A stretch of 64,000 nucleotides of DNA from Archilochus colubris (GCA_023079485.1 CM041084.1:101536467-101600466), one strand, 5' to 3'; counted from the first letter of the stretch, positions 53,785 to 63,642 are shown. The notes: generated by a model from the sequence alone, not told the origin. Made by a program: numbers and translations.

Positions 53785-53848
53785 CACCAACAAACTGAGA
53801 ACCACCAACAAACTGGGAATCACCGACAAATTGAGAACCACCAACACC
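53785..53848. repeat. 18-bp minisatellite, about 3.5 copies
   Basis: Unit CACCAACAAACTGAGAAC occurs at 53,785-53,802, 53,803-53,820 (two changes) and 53,821-53,838 (two changes), with a partial fourth copy. The period is a multiple of three. A minus-strand frame therefore reads as a repeated six-residue unit (VGGSQF/VGDSQF), but that frame is short and unrecognised. Confidence 0.93.
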
Positions 53849-53896
53849 TGCAGTGGCTTCGTTTGCAGATCTAACCAAGCTGTTCTGACCTTCTCT

Positions 53897-53912
53897 CCAG
53901 TAGAGGGCAGTG
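53897..53912 (+). promoter_or_regulatory. Candidate CTCF binding site, perfect core
   Basis: CCAGTAGAGGGCAGTG fits the vertebrate CTCF core CCASYAGRKGGCRSY at every position, in plus orientation. It lies 48 bases after the minisatellite and about 2.4 kb before the CpG island, a usual position for a promoter-proximal boundary or loop anchor. Binding is inferred. Confidence 0.55.
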
Positions 53913-54029
53913 GGAGACAAAAACTAAGAGTGCTTTGAAACTTTTTTTGTAACGTGACAAAATACCGGCGTGTGGAAAAAGTTCATATAAGCATACATGT
54001 AATTTAATAATGTAGTATTGACAGTCGAT

Positions 54030-54071
54030 ATGATGACCTCTTTCATCATTATGATGACCTCTTTCACCATT
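54030..54071. repeat. 21-bp direct duplication
   Basis: ATGATGACCTCTTTCATCATT is followed at once by ATGATGACCTCTTTCACCATT, differing at one base. This is a local tandem duplication. Its near identity suggests a recent event. Confidence 0.93.
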
Positions 54072-56288
54072 AGTCAAAGCAAATAGAACTTCCTCTTAGA
54101 AGAAAGGGATCAAAGTATAATATAGTCTATAATAAGGGCATTTGCATTCTGCATTATTTGATAAACTACAGATGGTTGAAGGTATTAATAATGAACTATC
54201 TCACCTCCCCAAGCCATTTATAATTTTTCCCTCCTGATTCTCTAATTTCTGGTCTGAAAACTGTTTCAGAACATTTTTCTTCAAAAACTTTTCTTTGATT
54301 TTTTTTTTATGTTTGGCTGTGTTTGTTTACTGTCCTCACTGAAACTCCCTGCTTCACAGCTTCTCAGCTGTGTTTGTGCATGGCACCGCTCACACAGCCT
54401 GGTGAAGAATCTTTGTATCCATCTTGGAAATCTCTCTTCCAAAGCTTCATGTCTTCTGAGACCTCTGTGTGTACTGGGACTAGACAAATATTATACCTAA
54501 AATAACTTGTGGCCCACAAAAACCAGCTACATCATTGTGCAAAGCAGATTGAACTTTTTATTCCTCCAAGATGCACATTTCTCTAGATCACTTCAGGAGA
54601 GAATTTATAACAAGACTTCCTTCTCCCAAACTTTTGGCTAGCCAGACTAGAGTCAGGCAAACAAGGAGGATCCAAAACATTGATTAATTTGTTCAGATTG
54701 ACAATAGGGAGTACAAATAAAAAGGAACAAAATCTAAATGAGAGGGTTTATTTTTAGGTCAGGTAATTTTATGCAAAAATGTCTCCTATTTCCTTCTTCA
54801 ACCCAAATTCTTCAAAGGAATTGGATTTACTTCATTTTTGGGAAGTTTGTATGAAGCCCAAAAAGATATATTCTGTTTCAATTGCTATTTAGTCTTACTA
54901 ACATGTAATCAACCTATTTAGTATAAATATTTTTGTAGAACTATCATACAAAACACGACTAAATCTGCTTTATAACTTCACAGGCCTATGGAGGGGGGGC
55001 TAAATCTCATAATTACACAGGAAAGATTACATTAATTCTACGATGAGGTCTTCACAGACAGTCATTTTAAACAACAGATTATACTGGATTTAAAACTAGT
55101 TTACAAATACTGTTTATGATGACAAGCCTTATCTCTTGTGAAGAGATAAACTAATATGCTGCATTGGATATTGCTGTATGTGTAAACATGGAACAAAACA
55201 ATGAACCCTGTACTATAGAGCTTATTTACCTGAGTTAGCCCAAATTCAGCATTGTTTTTTTCAATTAAAGAACTAAAAGGGCATGTGTATCTTTATTTTA
55301 CATAAAGTATATGACTTTGGGGTGTAATTTGTTTTTTAATATCATACTGACTTGATTTATACAACTTCAGTAACAACAAATTTGACCTTTTTGACTTTAT
55401 TTCAGGATTCCAGGAAAGCCTCAAAATATTTTATTTGGAACAGCTAAACTAATAAGGTGGACAATTTTTTTAGTGATTTCGTCTCTGCAACACTTATGTC
55501 TGCAATTAAAAAAACCTCGCAAGGATTATTTTTAAGTACACTGATCAGATGAGAGTGGTTTTTTATTCGTTTGGTTGGTTGCTTGTTAATTAACATAATT
55601 ATCCATCATCAGAATTTCCTCACCTGTCTAGCTTGTAGATGCAACCTGCGTTTGTAATTTTAAATGTCCACACTCTTCTTTTACCTCTGAGACATTAGGT
55701 TTACATTGTACACTACCAAGAAACAAAAAATTAGTATAACAACATATGTGATATCTCCACCAAAACTCTTGTCATCATTGACACTTAATGAATCTTTTTT
55801 TTACTACTGGGACTAACTTTTAGCCCATACATATCACCTGTTTTGTGCAAAGAAAACAACATCAAGGACATTTAACACAAACTTTCCTGGTTCAGGGCTT
55901 AGAGAAATCACATCTTGAAACTTGTTGGCATGACCCACCAGTAAATTTAGGACTTAAAGAATAATTTGCTCATTCAATTTTAGCTCTTTGTTGAGCTGTA
56001 TGTCAAAATCTTGTATATATACGCATGCATGTGGCTAGATACCCAAAAGATGTTTAGAATGCTAAGAACATTCACTATAGCAAACATTTGATTTGAACAC
56101 ATTACCACTGTTCAAATACCTTTCAGTGGGACACGCACCGTGGATGAAATTTGAGTATGCCTGATGAAACAGGCACGGATCAGGATGCCTGCACAGTGAC
56201 CAGGACTAGCACAGCCTTTCACCGTGGTATCAGTGTGAACATCAGCCAACATCTTTATTTATAGTTACCTCTATACTTCCCACAGACG

Positions 56289-56313
56289 CCCACCCCACGC
56301 CCAGCCCGCACCC
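56289..56313 (-). other. G-quadruplex-forming sequence at the island edge
   Basis: The plus strand has five C runs of 3-4 bases separated by 1-3 other bases, so the minus strand carries five G runs with very short loops. This fits the G3+N1-7 rule. It marks the exact left boundary of the CpG island. Confidence 0.65.
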
Positions 56314-56832
56314 TGTGCCGTCACCCCCTGCACCCCCCCGACCTATAGCCATGCCGACAGTCACCCCCATGCTTTGGGGGATCGGCCTGTCCCGACCCTG
56401 CCCCTAGTTGCAGCAGTACCCCCGGAGACATGCCGCGCCCCCCTTGTTCCCCAGAGTGGCTGTGCCCGGTTCGAGGGGTTCGGCCCGGCCTGTACACCCA
56501 TCCCTACACACACCCCCGGGAGGAGCTGCAGTCCCGTCCCCCGCTCTCGGCATCGCGGGCGCTTCCCCAGGGGCGCATCCCGAGCGGCAGAAGCGTGTGG
56601 GGTTTTATTTTTCCGGCTGCTCGGGGTGCCGCGGGGTTCCCGCGGACAGGAGGCCTGAGGGCTCGTTCCCGAAGGCGGGTCCTTGGGAGCGGGAGGGGAA
56701 GGGCGGGCGTGAGGGCCAGGAGCCGAGGGGCTGCAGGCTGCATGCCGGCGGCTTGCGGTGCCCGGCCACCGTAGTACCGAGCTGCTCCTTCGGTGGTTGG
56801 GTTGAGGAACGCTGGGCTCCTCCTCTTCTTCT

Positions 56833-56844
56833 CCCCCCCCCCCC
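56833..56844. repeat. C12 homopolymer
   Basis: Twelve C residues after a CT-rich stretch. Such tracts are prone to slippage and sequencing length error, so the base count should be treated with caution. Confidence 0.9.
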
Positions 56845-57014
56845 AGCAGTGCACAGCCGGGCGTGTGACTGAATAGTCTCCCCCCGTCTCTTTTTTTTTT
56901 TTGCTTTTTTTTTTTTTTTCCTTTGCATGGGTACACACACCGAGAGACGCACATGACAGTACTTCTGTGCAAGAGCCGGTGCATCGCCAGGAGGGCTGTG
57001 CTTCCACTCCGGGC

Positions 57015-57033
57015 ACGCACACACACACACACG
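57015..57033. repeat. (CA)n microsatellite
   Basis: CACGCACACACACACACACAC lies just ahead of the CTG tract, inside the CpG island. Confidence 0.92.
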
Positions 57034-57037
57034 CATG

Positions 57038-57067
57038 CTGCTGCTGCTGCTGCTGCCGCTGCTGCTG
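57038..57067. repeat. (CTG)10 trinucleotide repeat with one CCG interruption
   Basis: Six CTG, one CCG and three CTG triplets in perfect register. It lies 125 bases upstream of a candidate splice donor in the presumed 5' untranslated exon. On the minus strand it reads CAG/GCA. No recognisable polyglutamine, polyalanine or polyleucine protein surrounds it. Confidence 0.95.
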
Positions 57068-57191
57068 GAAGTCTTTCTACACGGGGATTAGCAGCCGTTT
57101 CTCGCTCTCTATATTCCTCTGTCTCTTTCTTGTTCTTTCCTTTCTCCTTCTCTCCCTCAAATGCTTGACTGAAGGACGCCGGGCATAAAAA

Positions 57192-57198
57192 GGTAAAA
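57192..57198 (+). other. Candidate 5' splice donor ending a first exon
   Basis: AAAAAG|GTAAAA at 57,192/57,193 agrees with the vertebrate donor consensus except at position +5. The preceding roughly 120 bases are pyrimidine-rich and GC-moderate. The string GCATAAAAAGG could alternatively be a TATA-like element for a start site about 30 bases downstream. Both readings favour plus-strand transcription; neither is proven. Confidence 0.25.
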
Positions 57199-57270
57199 TC
57201 GTGTGTGCTGTTCGCTGACAATACTGATGGGCGATGGTATTTTGGCAGCGTGCTGCGCGGTCCGCCCTCC

Positions 57271-57293
57271 GCCTGCCAGGCAGGCAGCCTGCC
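57271..57293. other. Overlapping GCCTGCC palindromes
   Basis: GCCTGCC-A-GGCAGGC is a perfect 7-bp inverted repeat around one base, overlapping a second one (GGCAG-C-CTGCC). It may bind a dimeric GC-rich-site factor or form a cruciform, but there is no direct evidence. Confidence 0.5.
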
Positions 57294-57515
57294 CTCCTGC
57301 CGCGCCGGCGGCTGCTGCCGCTCCCCGGGACTCTCTTCCTAGGGGATCGGGTTTTGCCGCGAGAGGTTTAGCTTCTCCAGTCCCTCTCCACCCACCCCCA
57401 CCTTCTCCTCGGTCTATGGGGCAGAGGTTCCCGCTATTGTCCTCCTAGCAGTTGTCACTGCGGGCTGCGAGTATGTGGGAGTGCTTAGCGGAGATTTCGC
57501 GGGATGCAGGTTGCT

Positions 57516-57585
57516 ATTAATTGGTGTGTGCGCGGAAGAGGGAGAGCTTTGCGCTTCGGCAGGGAACCTGTGCATTATTAATAAG
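57516..57585 (+). promoter_or_regulatory. Homeodomain/POU-like sites within the island
   Basis: ATTAATTGG at 57,516-57,524 and TGCATTATTAATAAGG at 57,571-57,586 are AT-rich islands in otherwise GC-rich DNA. They resemble homeodomain (TAATTG) and POU (TGCATNATTAAT-like) sites. AT-rich motifs retained inside a CpG island are often constrained regulatory sites. No specific factor can be assigned. Confidence 0.4.
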
Positions 57586-57681
57586 GGCTGGAGAGTAGCA
57601 ACGGGAGGACCAGCCCCTTCCCCTCAGCTCCCCATCGTTTGCTGCATCATTCAAATGAGTAATTTCTATCTGGCCTTGCGT

Positions 57682-57696
57682 GGCGGGGCTTTTATC
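57682..57696 (+). promoter_or_regulatory. GC box next to TATA-like sequence
   Basis: GGCGGGGC is followed directly by TTTTATC. This could be a core promoter unit in either direction (GATAAAAG on the minus strand). Several island promoters use dispersed starts, so a single start site should not be assumed. Confidence 0.3.
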
Positions 57697-57935
57697 ACAC
57701 AGTCCCCTCACCCCCACACCTCCCCTCGGCTCCAGAGGTGTTCCAGCAACCTCCGGGGATGGCGATCCTCTTCTCTCTGCCCCGGGGGACGCTCCCTCCC
57801 CAGGGACAGCCTCCTCCCCAGGCCCTAAACCCCCTCCAGCCGGCTCCCCACACCGGCGGGGCGCGGAGCCCGGTCCCGCTGCCCACCAAGGGCTCCACAA
57901 CTAGAGTTGTCTCTCGCCTGCTGTTGGGGCCGAGT

Positions 57936-57974
57936 TTGTCCCGTTTGTTCCGGCAGGACAAGACAAACGGGCAA
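57936..57974. other. Bulged hairpin, 9-bp perfect core
   Basis: CCCGTTTGT (57,940-57,948) and ACAAACGGG (57,963-57,971) are perfect inverted repeats. They extend to 12 pairs with one bulged base, around a 14-base loop. Nested within is TTGTCC/GGACAA. In RNA it would form a stable stem in the presumed 5' untranslated region. Confidence 0.6.
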
Positions 57975-58207
57975 TTTTTGTCGTCGTCCCTCCCCCCGCC
58001 CCCAGTGTGGTGCGGGGATCCCGTGACACCGGAGGGAGGTCCCGCACAGAGCGGGCCGCGTCCCGCCGATGCTGGCCCGAGCCGCGATCCGGACTTCCAT
58101 TCCCAAGAGGCGCGGCTGCCTTTGCAGGCCGACTGGGGAAGGGAGGAAGGCGGCTTTGAGGAGCCTGCGCTGCCGGGCCGCTCGGGAAGCGGAGCTCCTC
58201 CGCTGCC

Positions 58208-58239
58208 GGGGGGGGAAAAGGAAAGGAGGGAGGGGGGGG
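58208..58239 (+). other. G-rich tract with G-quadruplex potential
   Basis: G8, then AAAAGGAAAGGA, then GGG-A-G8. Quadruplex formation needs one long loop or use of two tracts from one run, so potential is moderate. Confidence 0.5.
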
Positions 58240-58305
58240 AAGGCCGTGAGGAGCAGCAGGCTCCGGGCAGGCGCAACGCCCCTCCCCCGGACTCCCCCGT
58301 GGCTC

Positions 58306-58320
58306 GGTGAGGTACAGGTG
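58306..58320 (+). other. Cluster of three overlapping candidate splice donors
   Basis: TCG|GTGAGG, GAG|GTACAG and CAG|GTGCGG occur within 15 bases near 58,306-58,320, in plus orientation. The first agrees best with the donor consensus at +1 to +5. A first exon ending here is an alternative to the one ending at 57,192. Confidence 0.25.
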
Positions 58321-58440
58321 CGGGAATTTATCACCGAGGAGCTGCGGTGATCCCCTGGGTAGTCCCCGGGGCGGTGGAGTTTAAGCAGCCCCCGGGAGGT
58401 ACGAGTCTCCCCTTCGCTGTGCTTCCCCGCATCGCTTCCC

Positions 58441-58449
58441 GGGCGGGGG
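58441..58449 (+). promoter_or_regulatory. GC box (Sp/KLF-type)
   Basis: GGGCGGGGG is the closest match in the island to the consensus Sp1/KLF site. A second, GGGGCGG, lies at 58,368-58,374. Confidence 0.5.
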
Positions 58450-58530
58450 TGTGCGGGTGGCCGGAGCAGGGGTGCCTGGTGCTGCCGTCCCCCCCTCCGA
58501 GGAGGAAACGGGGCGTTCAGCGAGGTCCCT

Positions 58531-58541
58531 TATGTAATTAC
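58531..58541 (+). promoter_or_regulatory. PAR-bZIP/NFIL3-type site overlapping a TAATTA homeobox core
   Basis: TTATGTAAT is a full match to the NFIL3/HLF/DBP-type consensus TTAYGTAAY, and its end overlaps TAATTA, the core of many homeodomain sites. It lies in GC-rich surroundings near the right edge of the island. Functional use is inferred. Confidence 0.4.
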
Positions 58542-58547
58542 GGCTTC

Positions 58548-58560
58548 CCCCCCCCCCCCC
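58548..58560. repeat. C13 homopolymer
   Basis: Thirteen C residues at the right edge of the island, with another short C run at about 58,566-58,571. The exact length is liable to sequencing error. Confidence 0.9.
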
Positions 58561-58860
58561 TCACACCCCCCTTTCTTGTTGCTGTTACTAAAGGCGGCTT
58601 CGGGATGCCGACAAGGGAACTGTGACACCGTGCGTGTTTCTAAAGGAGGTTGCGGGTTGTTTTTTTTTTATGGTTTGGTTTGTTGTTTCGCTTTTTATCT
58701 TCTGGGAAAATTTATTGAGTGTTTAATATTTAAGAGGGAACGCTTCGGCTTCACACACTATTGATTTTGGATAAGCCGTTTTCATTCATGTTGTTTCCTG
58801 CACCTGTCACAGGCATAAACACACTGTTAAGGAAAGGAAGACCAAAACCAAGCCAACCAA

Positions 58861-58925
58861 ACAAAAAAAACACCAAAAATAAAAACAAACAAACAAACAA
58901 ACAAAAACAAAAAAAGAAAAAATAA
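58861..58925. repeat. A-rich (AAAC)n repeat
   Basis: A-rich sequence with five AAAC units in tandem (about 58,884-58,906) and flanking A runs. It is about 200 bases past the right edge of the island. Confidence 0.92.
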
Positions 58926-59432
58926 CAACAGAGGCAAAAATAGTGAGAAATGGAGAAATGTAGAAGACAGTGTATGAAGCTAGTTACTTTTAAAAACATA
59001 ATTGTTTAACCTTTACCTACAAATAAAAGGTAGATGTGCCTGTAGGCATGGTGCCTGTTCATCCTGTTGTGTTGAATTGTATTTCAGTATTAATACACCT
59101 TTAAAAAAGCAACTCGAATTTCTGCTAGTTATGGTCCTGTCTATACACTTAAGGTCTTTCCCTTTAAAGATGTTGCGAGTTTGGTCATTGCTCACTGATC
59201 TGAAGGGTCCAGAAAATGGTGATTCAAAGGGTGATTCAAAAAGGTCCAGAAATGCAAAGGACCTATATTTAAAGACAAATTTAGTGCTGATAGTAGTGAT
59301 TAGAGGAAATTTAGGAATTTTTAATGGCAACAACACAGTACTTGGTTGTCTTCTGGATGGCTTACTTGTCTGTATTTCAGAACTATTGAAATTAGATAGT
59401 GTAAATTAATGAAAACATATGAGAGAAAATAC

Positions 59433-59468
59433 ACTCTTTATTAGAGACTAATGTACTCTTTATTAGAG
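59433..59468. repeat. 14-bp direct repeat, 22-base period
   Basis: ACTCTTTATTAGAG occurs at 59,433-59,446 and again identically at 59,455-59,468. Confidence 0.9.
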
Positions 59469-62345
59469 TAGTTATAAAATAAAGGGTAGCGTTACATTAT
59501 ATATTTTTATATATATCTTCCTGAACTAAAATTTTCCTCTTTTTTTCATTTCCGGAGCTGTATATGTTAAATATACTTGTTTAATTCAAAGATCAATCTA
59601 GTCTATCTAATGTGGGATTAACACTTGCAAGCATGTCAATGTAATCTGTTTGTGTTAGGCTTTACGCTGTTGTCCTTCCTGTAAAGGCAGTGCGTCTCAG
59701 TGCAGCTCAGGCTAGTGGTGTTGCCACCTGCAAATACAAAAGAATTGCATGAATAACTAATGCAATAGTGCAATAAATGAAGGCATTCTTGTACCAAGGG
59801 ACAGTAGTAAGTAGCCTCCATGCAATTTTTTTTGCTTGTAATTTTCACTTGGTTGTAAATTTCAATGGTCTCATACCATCCAGTTACTCAAGCTTTCACT
59901 CAAATTGTAATAGATACGTGCAATACTCTCAGACTGGCATTGCCATTTTATGATAGAGCTCAAGGCACTTGAACATGAGATAACTTATTCAGGCCTTAAT
60001 TTCCGTAACCAAACTTAATTTTTACAGCCTCTGTTGCATTATCTCTCAAGATTTAAGAAGGCTATTTTTGTCAGGCGCACGTAATTAATACTTGTTCTCT
60101 TCTTATGCCAAATTTTTTACTTCTGCACAAAGCTTATCCAAAGAAACCTGAAAAGAGGATCTCCATGGTAACAAGAAAGAGGATTTTCCTTCTCACCATG
60201 GGTCAAGACTAGATGCCTTCCCATCCCTTAACTTATAGCAGCATTCGTTGGCACCTTCCTCTTTGAGGTTATTTTGTCAAGTGGGGTGTGCTTTTTACTG
60301 TTGTCTTGTGCTTCCAAAAACCTGCTCCTGAGACTGATGCTACACTGGGTGAGCACAAGCTCTGTGTCTCTTGCCACTCATCCTCCCTTCTGCTGCATCA
60401 TACTTCAGGACTTCTCTACGCATATGATTTGACTATGGGATTTCAGGAAATAACTTGTTTCCCCCATGATTTGTTTTGAAGACTTGTCTTGGCTTAGTCC
60501 ATTTCAGATGGAAGGGTGATCCTCTCCTATCTCTCTTTCTCTGTTATTTATTTGTTCATTTTTTGGAAAGAGTTTCACCATACTGTCCCAGAGATTTTGT
60601 AGTAGTCAAAGGAGTTTGCCTCTTCTTACCAGAAAGCAGGGCTTAATTTTATTCATTGAATCTGCAGGTGATATGTGATACTAGGATTACTGCTTGGAGA
60701 ATAAAAAGCTTCTTTTGGCCTGACTCAATATATTATCACTGAGCAGTAATATAAAACACTGATGAGGTTTTGTTTTATTTTGTTTTTCCTCTCTTTGAAG
60801 GAGACTTGTGCCTAGACTGTGTCTTTGTCCTAGCTAAGATGAAGTGAACTCTTTTTATTCCCAGTGTTCCTTTAGTCAGGTACTTAAAACTTTCGCTGAG
60901 GAATATAACAGTTTTTCTAGTCCCCTGTTAATTTCTGTATTCAATTATTGTAGCTAAGATCTCATGAGAAGATACCAAATGGCTTTTTAAATGACTCCCT
61001 TAGGCTGCTGGTGCACCAGGTCTCTCTGGGCATATTTCCAGTTCTTTTGCCTTTCCCTGTGACATAGCATGGGATAATTTGAAAACATCTGCTAGAGCAA
61101 CCATCTTAATACAAGACAGCAGTCATCATTTGTCTCTGAGCAATATGTCATTTGTGACTCTGTAATTGGAAGACAGATGCTAATGCTGACTTTGGCCTTC
61201 TTAACTTGCCTTGTTGGCAGATTGTCTGTAGAAACACTTTGTAGTGCTTTGAAATCATGCAGTATATTTCTATCTTTCGGTATCTCTGTATTTCTGAAGG
61301 AATTTCCTGTGTCATTGGAAAATCTGCTCAAGAAACCATAATGGTAGTAGCTATTACATTTGTAATCTGACTTGCCAAATAAGCTTGACTTTGTGTGTAT
61401 CTTCAGTATCCTCTGCTTTAAAGATCTGGCTGTGAAGTTTTAAGTTTTGTGTATGAGAAACTCCTGGTCTCTTTTCACATGTTGCCCCTTCCCTGTATTG
61501 GAAGTATTTCAGTGAGTGTCCTTCATCCCAGTTGTTTCTCTCCCTTTGAACATTTTCCTGTCACCTTTAACTACACTGAAGAGATTCTTTACCTTCTGAT
61601 ATCTTCTACTAAAGAAACTAGGGATTTGAGAAATGGGCTTCTAACTGTATGAAGGAAGTGTACACTTCTAGATATCTAGATCCTAGTTTTAAACCTCAGT
61701 TTCTCTGGTTTAAATGGCAAAAGTGTGTGGCATCAACTCATGACCAAAGACCTCTGTAGCTATGGATGGTGTATCTAGAAGGTAATCTTTTTAAGCTTAG
61801 TGGGCTAATTTTGAATGTAGGTTGCAGTAGTTTGAGTTGACTTGAAGCAGCCTACAGGTTTCAGCTTCTTAATGCCTTGATGTGCTGATGGTGTGCCTGT
61901 TTTGGATATACTCATTGATTCCTTTTTTTCCTGTCTTTTGAGGAAGGTCCCCAAAATATTTTTTAAAAGGATTTGTGGTTCAAAGTAAATTTTATGTTCT
62001 GGGCATAAATCCTTATAGAAGAGAATTCAAGGGGAATGCTGATAGGATGGTAGCTGAGTTAATTTTTCAAATGAAGGGGAGTGGTTTTTTCCAGCCAATT
62101 TCCAAACTGTGACTGCTGTTGCTAATTCTTTGCTTGTATGCACTTTCTTCCCATGAGTCTATTTAGTTTTGCAGATGGAACAGGATAAGGTATCTGGCTG
62201 ACTGGAAGTCAGTAAGAGGCAATCATTAGCACTCTCACTTACCTTCCTTATGGTGACTTCAGTTTTATCAGTGTGCATCTGACATTGGAAATCAACACTG
62301 AGAGTTGGTCTCTCACTACTGTCCTGTGGTTTTCTTCCACAATCA

Positions 62346-62374
62346 GAAAAAAAAAAATAGAGAGAGAGAGAGAT
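62346..62374. repeat. Poly(A) plus (GA)n microsatellite
   Basis: A short A run followed by TAGAGAGAGAGAGAGAT, seven GA units. Confidence 0.9.
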
Positions 62375-63040
62375 ATTAAATTCAGGTTTCTGCATTTTGG
62401 TAGTGGTCTCTATTAATACATAGCCAGACAACAAGCAGTGTGCAGTTGCCTGTGTCCATCAGAAGAACTAAGAGAGTCAGCATGCTTGATGGACACATGG
62501 GGTTTCACAGATGTCCAGAGTACACAAGAATCTCCATCTTCTTTCTGTCCTGCAGCTGAACTGAAAGTATTTCAGACTCCTTGCAGTCTCTCAGTCAGAT
62601 AAGGTGACCTTGGCTTTTAGTGGACTGTAGGGGAATGCAGCTTCTGGTTTTGTGGTGCTGGAACTTCATTGGTGCAAATGTTTTGGAAGGATATCAAAGG
62701 AGATGCCTCATTCTTTTCAGTTTGTGTCTTTTGGCTATCCATTCATCAGGTGTAATATTCAGGTGTGGTTTGGTCTTTTAAAATTGTCAACAGCTCCCTA
62801 ATTTTGTGGGGTCTGGGTTTTTGGTGGTTTTTTTTGGTGACTTTTAGAACATCACTACAAAATGTTGTCACATCCCATTTTATAAGAAGGAGATCATCCA
62901 CCTGGCTGCTCTGTCTGATGGATCTTTTCTTTGCAGAGAGGTGCTTACTGTCAAATATATATACCATTTTGTAAATATTATTGATGAGTATCCAAATATA
63001 GTTTCTTAGTGGCAAGGGGATGGCAAAGCAGAATAGAATC

Positions 63041-63065
63041 GGGGGGTGGGGGGGATGGGGAGGGG
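63041..63065 (+). other. Strong G-quadruplex candidate in AT-rich DNA
   Basis: Four G runs of 6, 7, 4 and 4 residues are separated by loops T, AT and A. All loops are one or two bases, the arrangement that forms the most stable parallel quadruplexes. It lies well outside the CpG island, so it is not a by-product of GC-rich composition. Confidence 0.8.
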
Positions 63066-63642
63066 AAATGCAAGGAATGAAAGAGGTAGATTTAGTAGGA
63101 TGCCTTTGAATCTATTACTGTTTTGCACAAGTGAAGTATTGCCACCATTGGGATGTCAGAACAATCTAGTCTAAAAATAAATATTGTCTCTGTAGTTCTC
63201 TTCATGGAAGAACCTAGCAACCCTAAAATATAATATTTTTAGAGATTATTAAAATTGTTTTCTGAGGAAAATCACTGCAAGTACCCAGGTGTAGGTGATC
63301 ATCCTAGATGTATTTGTTGATAGAATTCATACTAAATATACTCATGATATATATCATTTAATACCAACAATGAAATAGTGCTAACTATTACCAGATTAGT
63401 TTTACTTTGTAAAGCATGGTATGTGTGTTACTGTATGAAATGAAAGGATTTAGAAGAGAAGATACAATGTATATTTGGGAAGCCCTATAACTTCTAGTGA
63501 GAAAGCTAGATTTCATAAAGTATGTAATATGAATATCTATTTGATAAAATGAACTAAAAAGGAATTCTAAACTGAAGATGGAGCCTTTTTGGTACATTTG
63601 GATCTTGCTCTTCCTTATAAGAAGGGCCAATGAAGCATTGGC

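Larger units (their letters stand above)
43416..56280. other. AT-rich noncoding stretch without recognised transposons
   Basis: About 12.9 kb with no recognised exon, RNA gene or CR1 copy. It contains simple A/T runs (43,825-43,838, 50,825-50,838), the 18-bp minisatellite at 53,785-53,848, a CTCF-type site at 53,897-53,912 and a 21-bp duplication at 54,030-54,071. The open frames (up to 120 codons) overlap one another on both strands and are unrecognised. The stretch leads directly into the CpG island, so it is likely to hold distal regulatory DNA for that promoter, an inference only. Confidence 0.55.
56281..58660. promoter_or_regulatory. CpG island, probable promoter and first exon region of an unidentified gene
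   Basis: Composition switches abruptly from AT-rich to GC- and CpG-rich at about 56,281 and back at about 58,660. GC boxes (GGGCGGG or GGCGGGG) lie at 56,701, 57,682, 57,855, 58,368 and 58,441. Long C runs, a (CA)n tract, a (CTG)n tract, homeodomain-like sites and candidate splice donors lie within. In vertebrates an isolated island of over 2 kb beside a gene desert is typical of a regulated developmental or neuronal promoter. No protein-coding frame in it resembles a known protein, so the exon part is probably 5' untranslated. Transcription direction is not settled; the best donors are on the plus strand. I cannot name the gene. Confidence 0.85.

Noticed and set aside
56361..57221. 286-codon minus-strand frame across the CpG island
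   Set aside because: It reads through the CTG tract as polyalanine, the CA repeat as alternating valine/cysteine and a T run as polylysine. No family resemblance. Long frames are expected where stop codons are rare.
57695..58350. Overlapping long frames on both strands of the island (up to 193 codons)
   Set aside because: Proline/glycine/arginine-rich in all frames, mutually overlapping and unrecognised. This is typical of GC-rich noncoding DNA.
59002..59409. 135-codon plus-strand frame after the island
   Set aside because: No recognisable domain, no clear splice acceptor in front, and a 107-codon frame on the other strand over the same bases. Kept only as a note.
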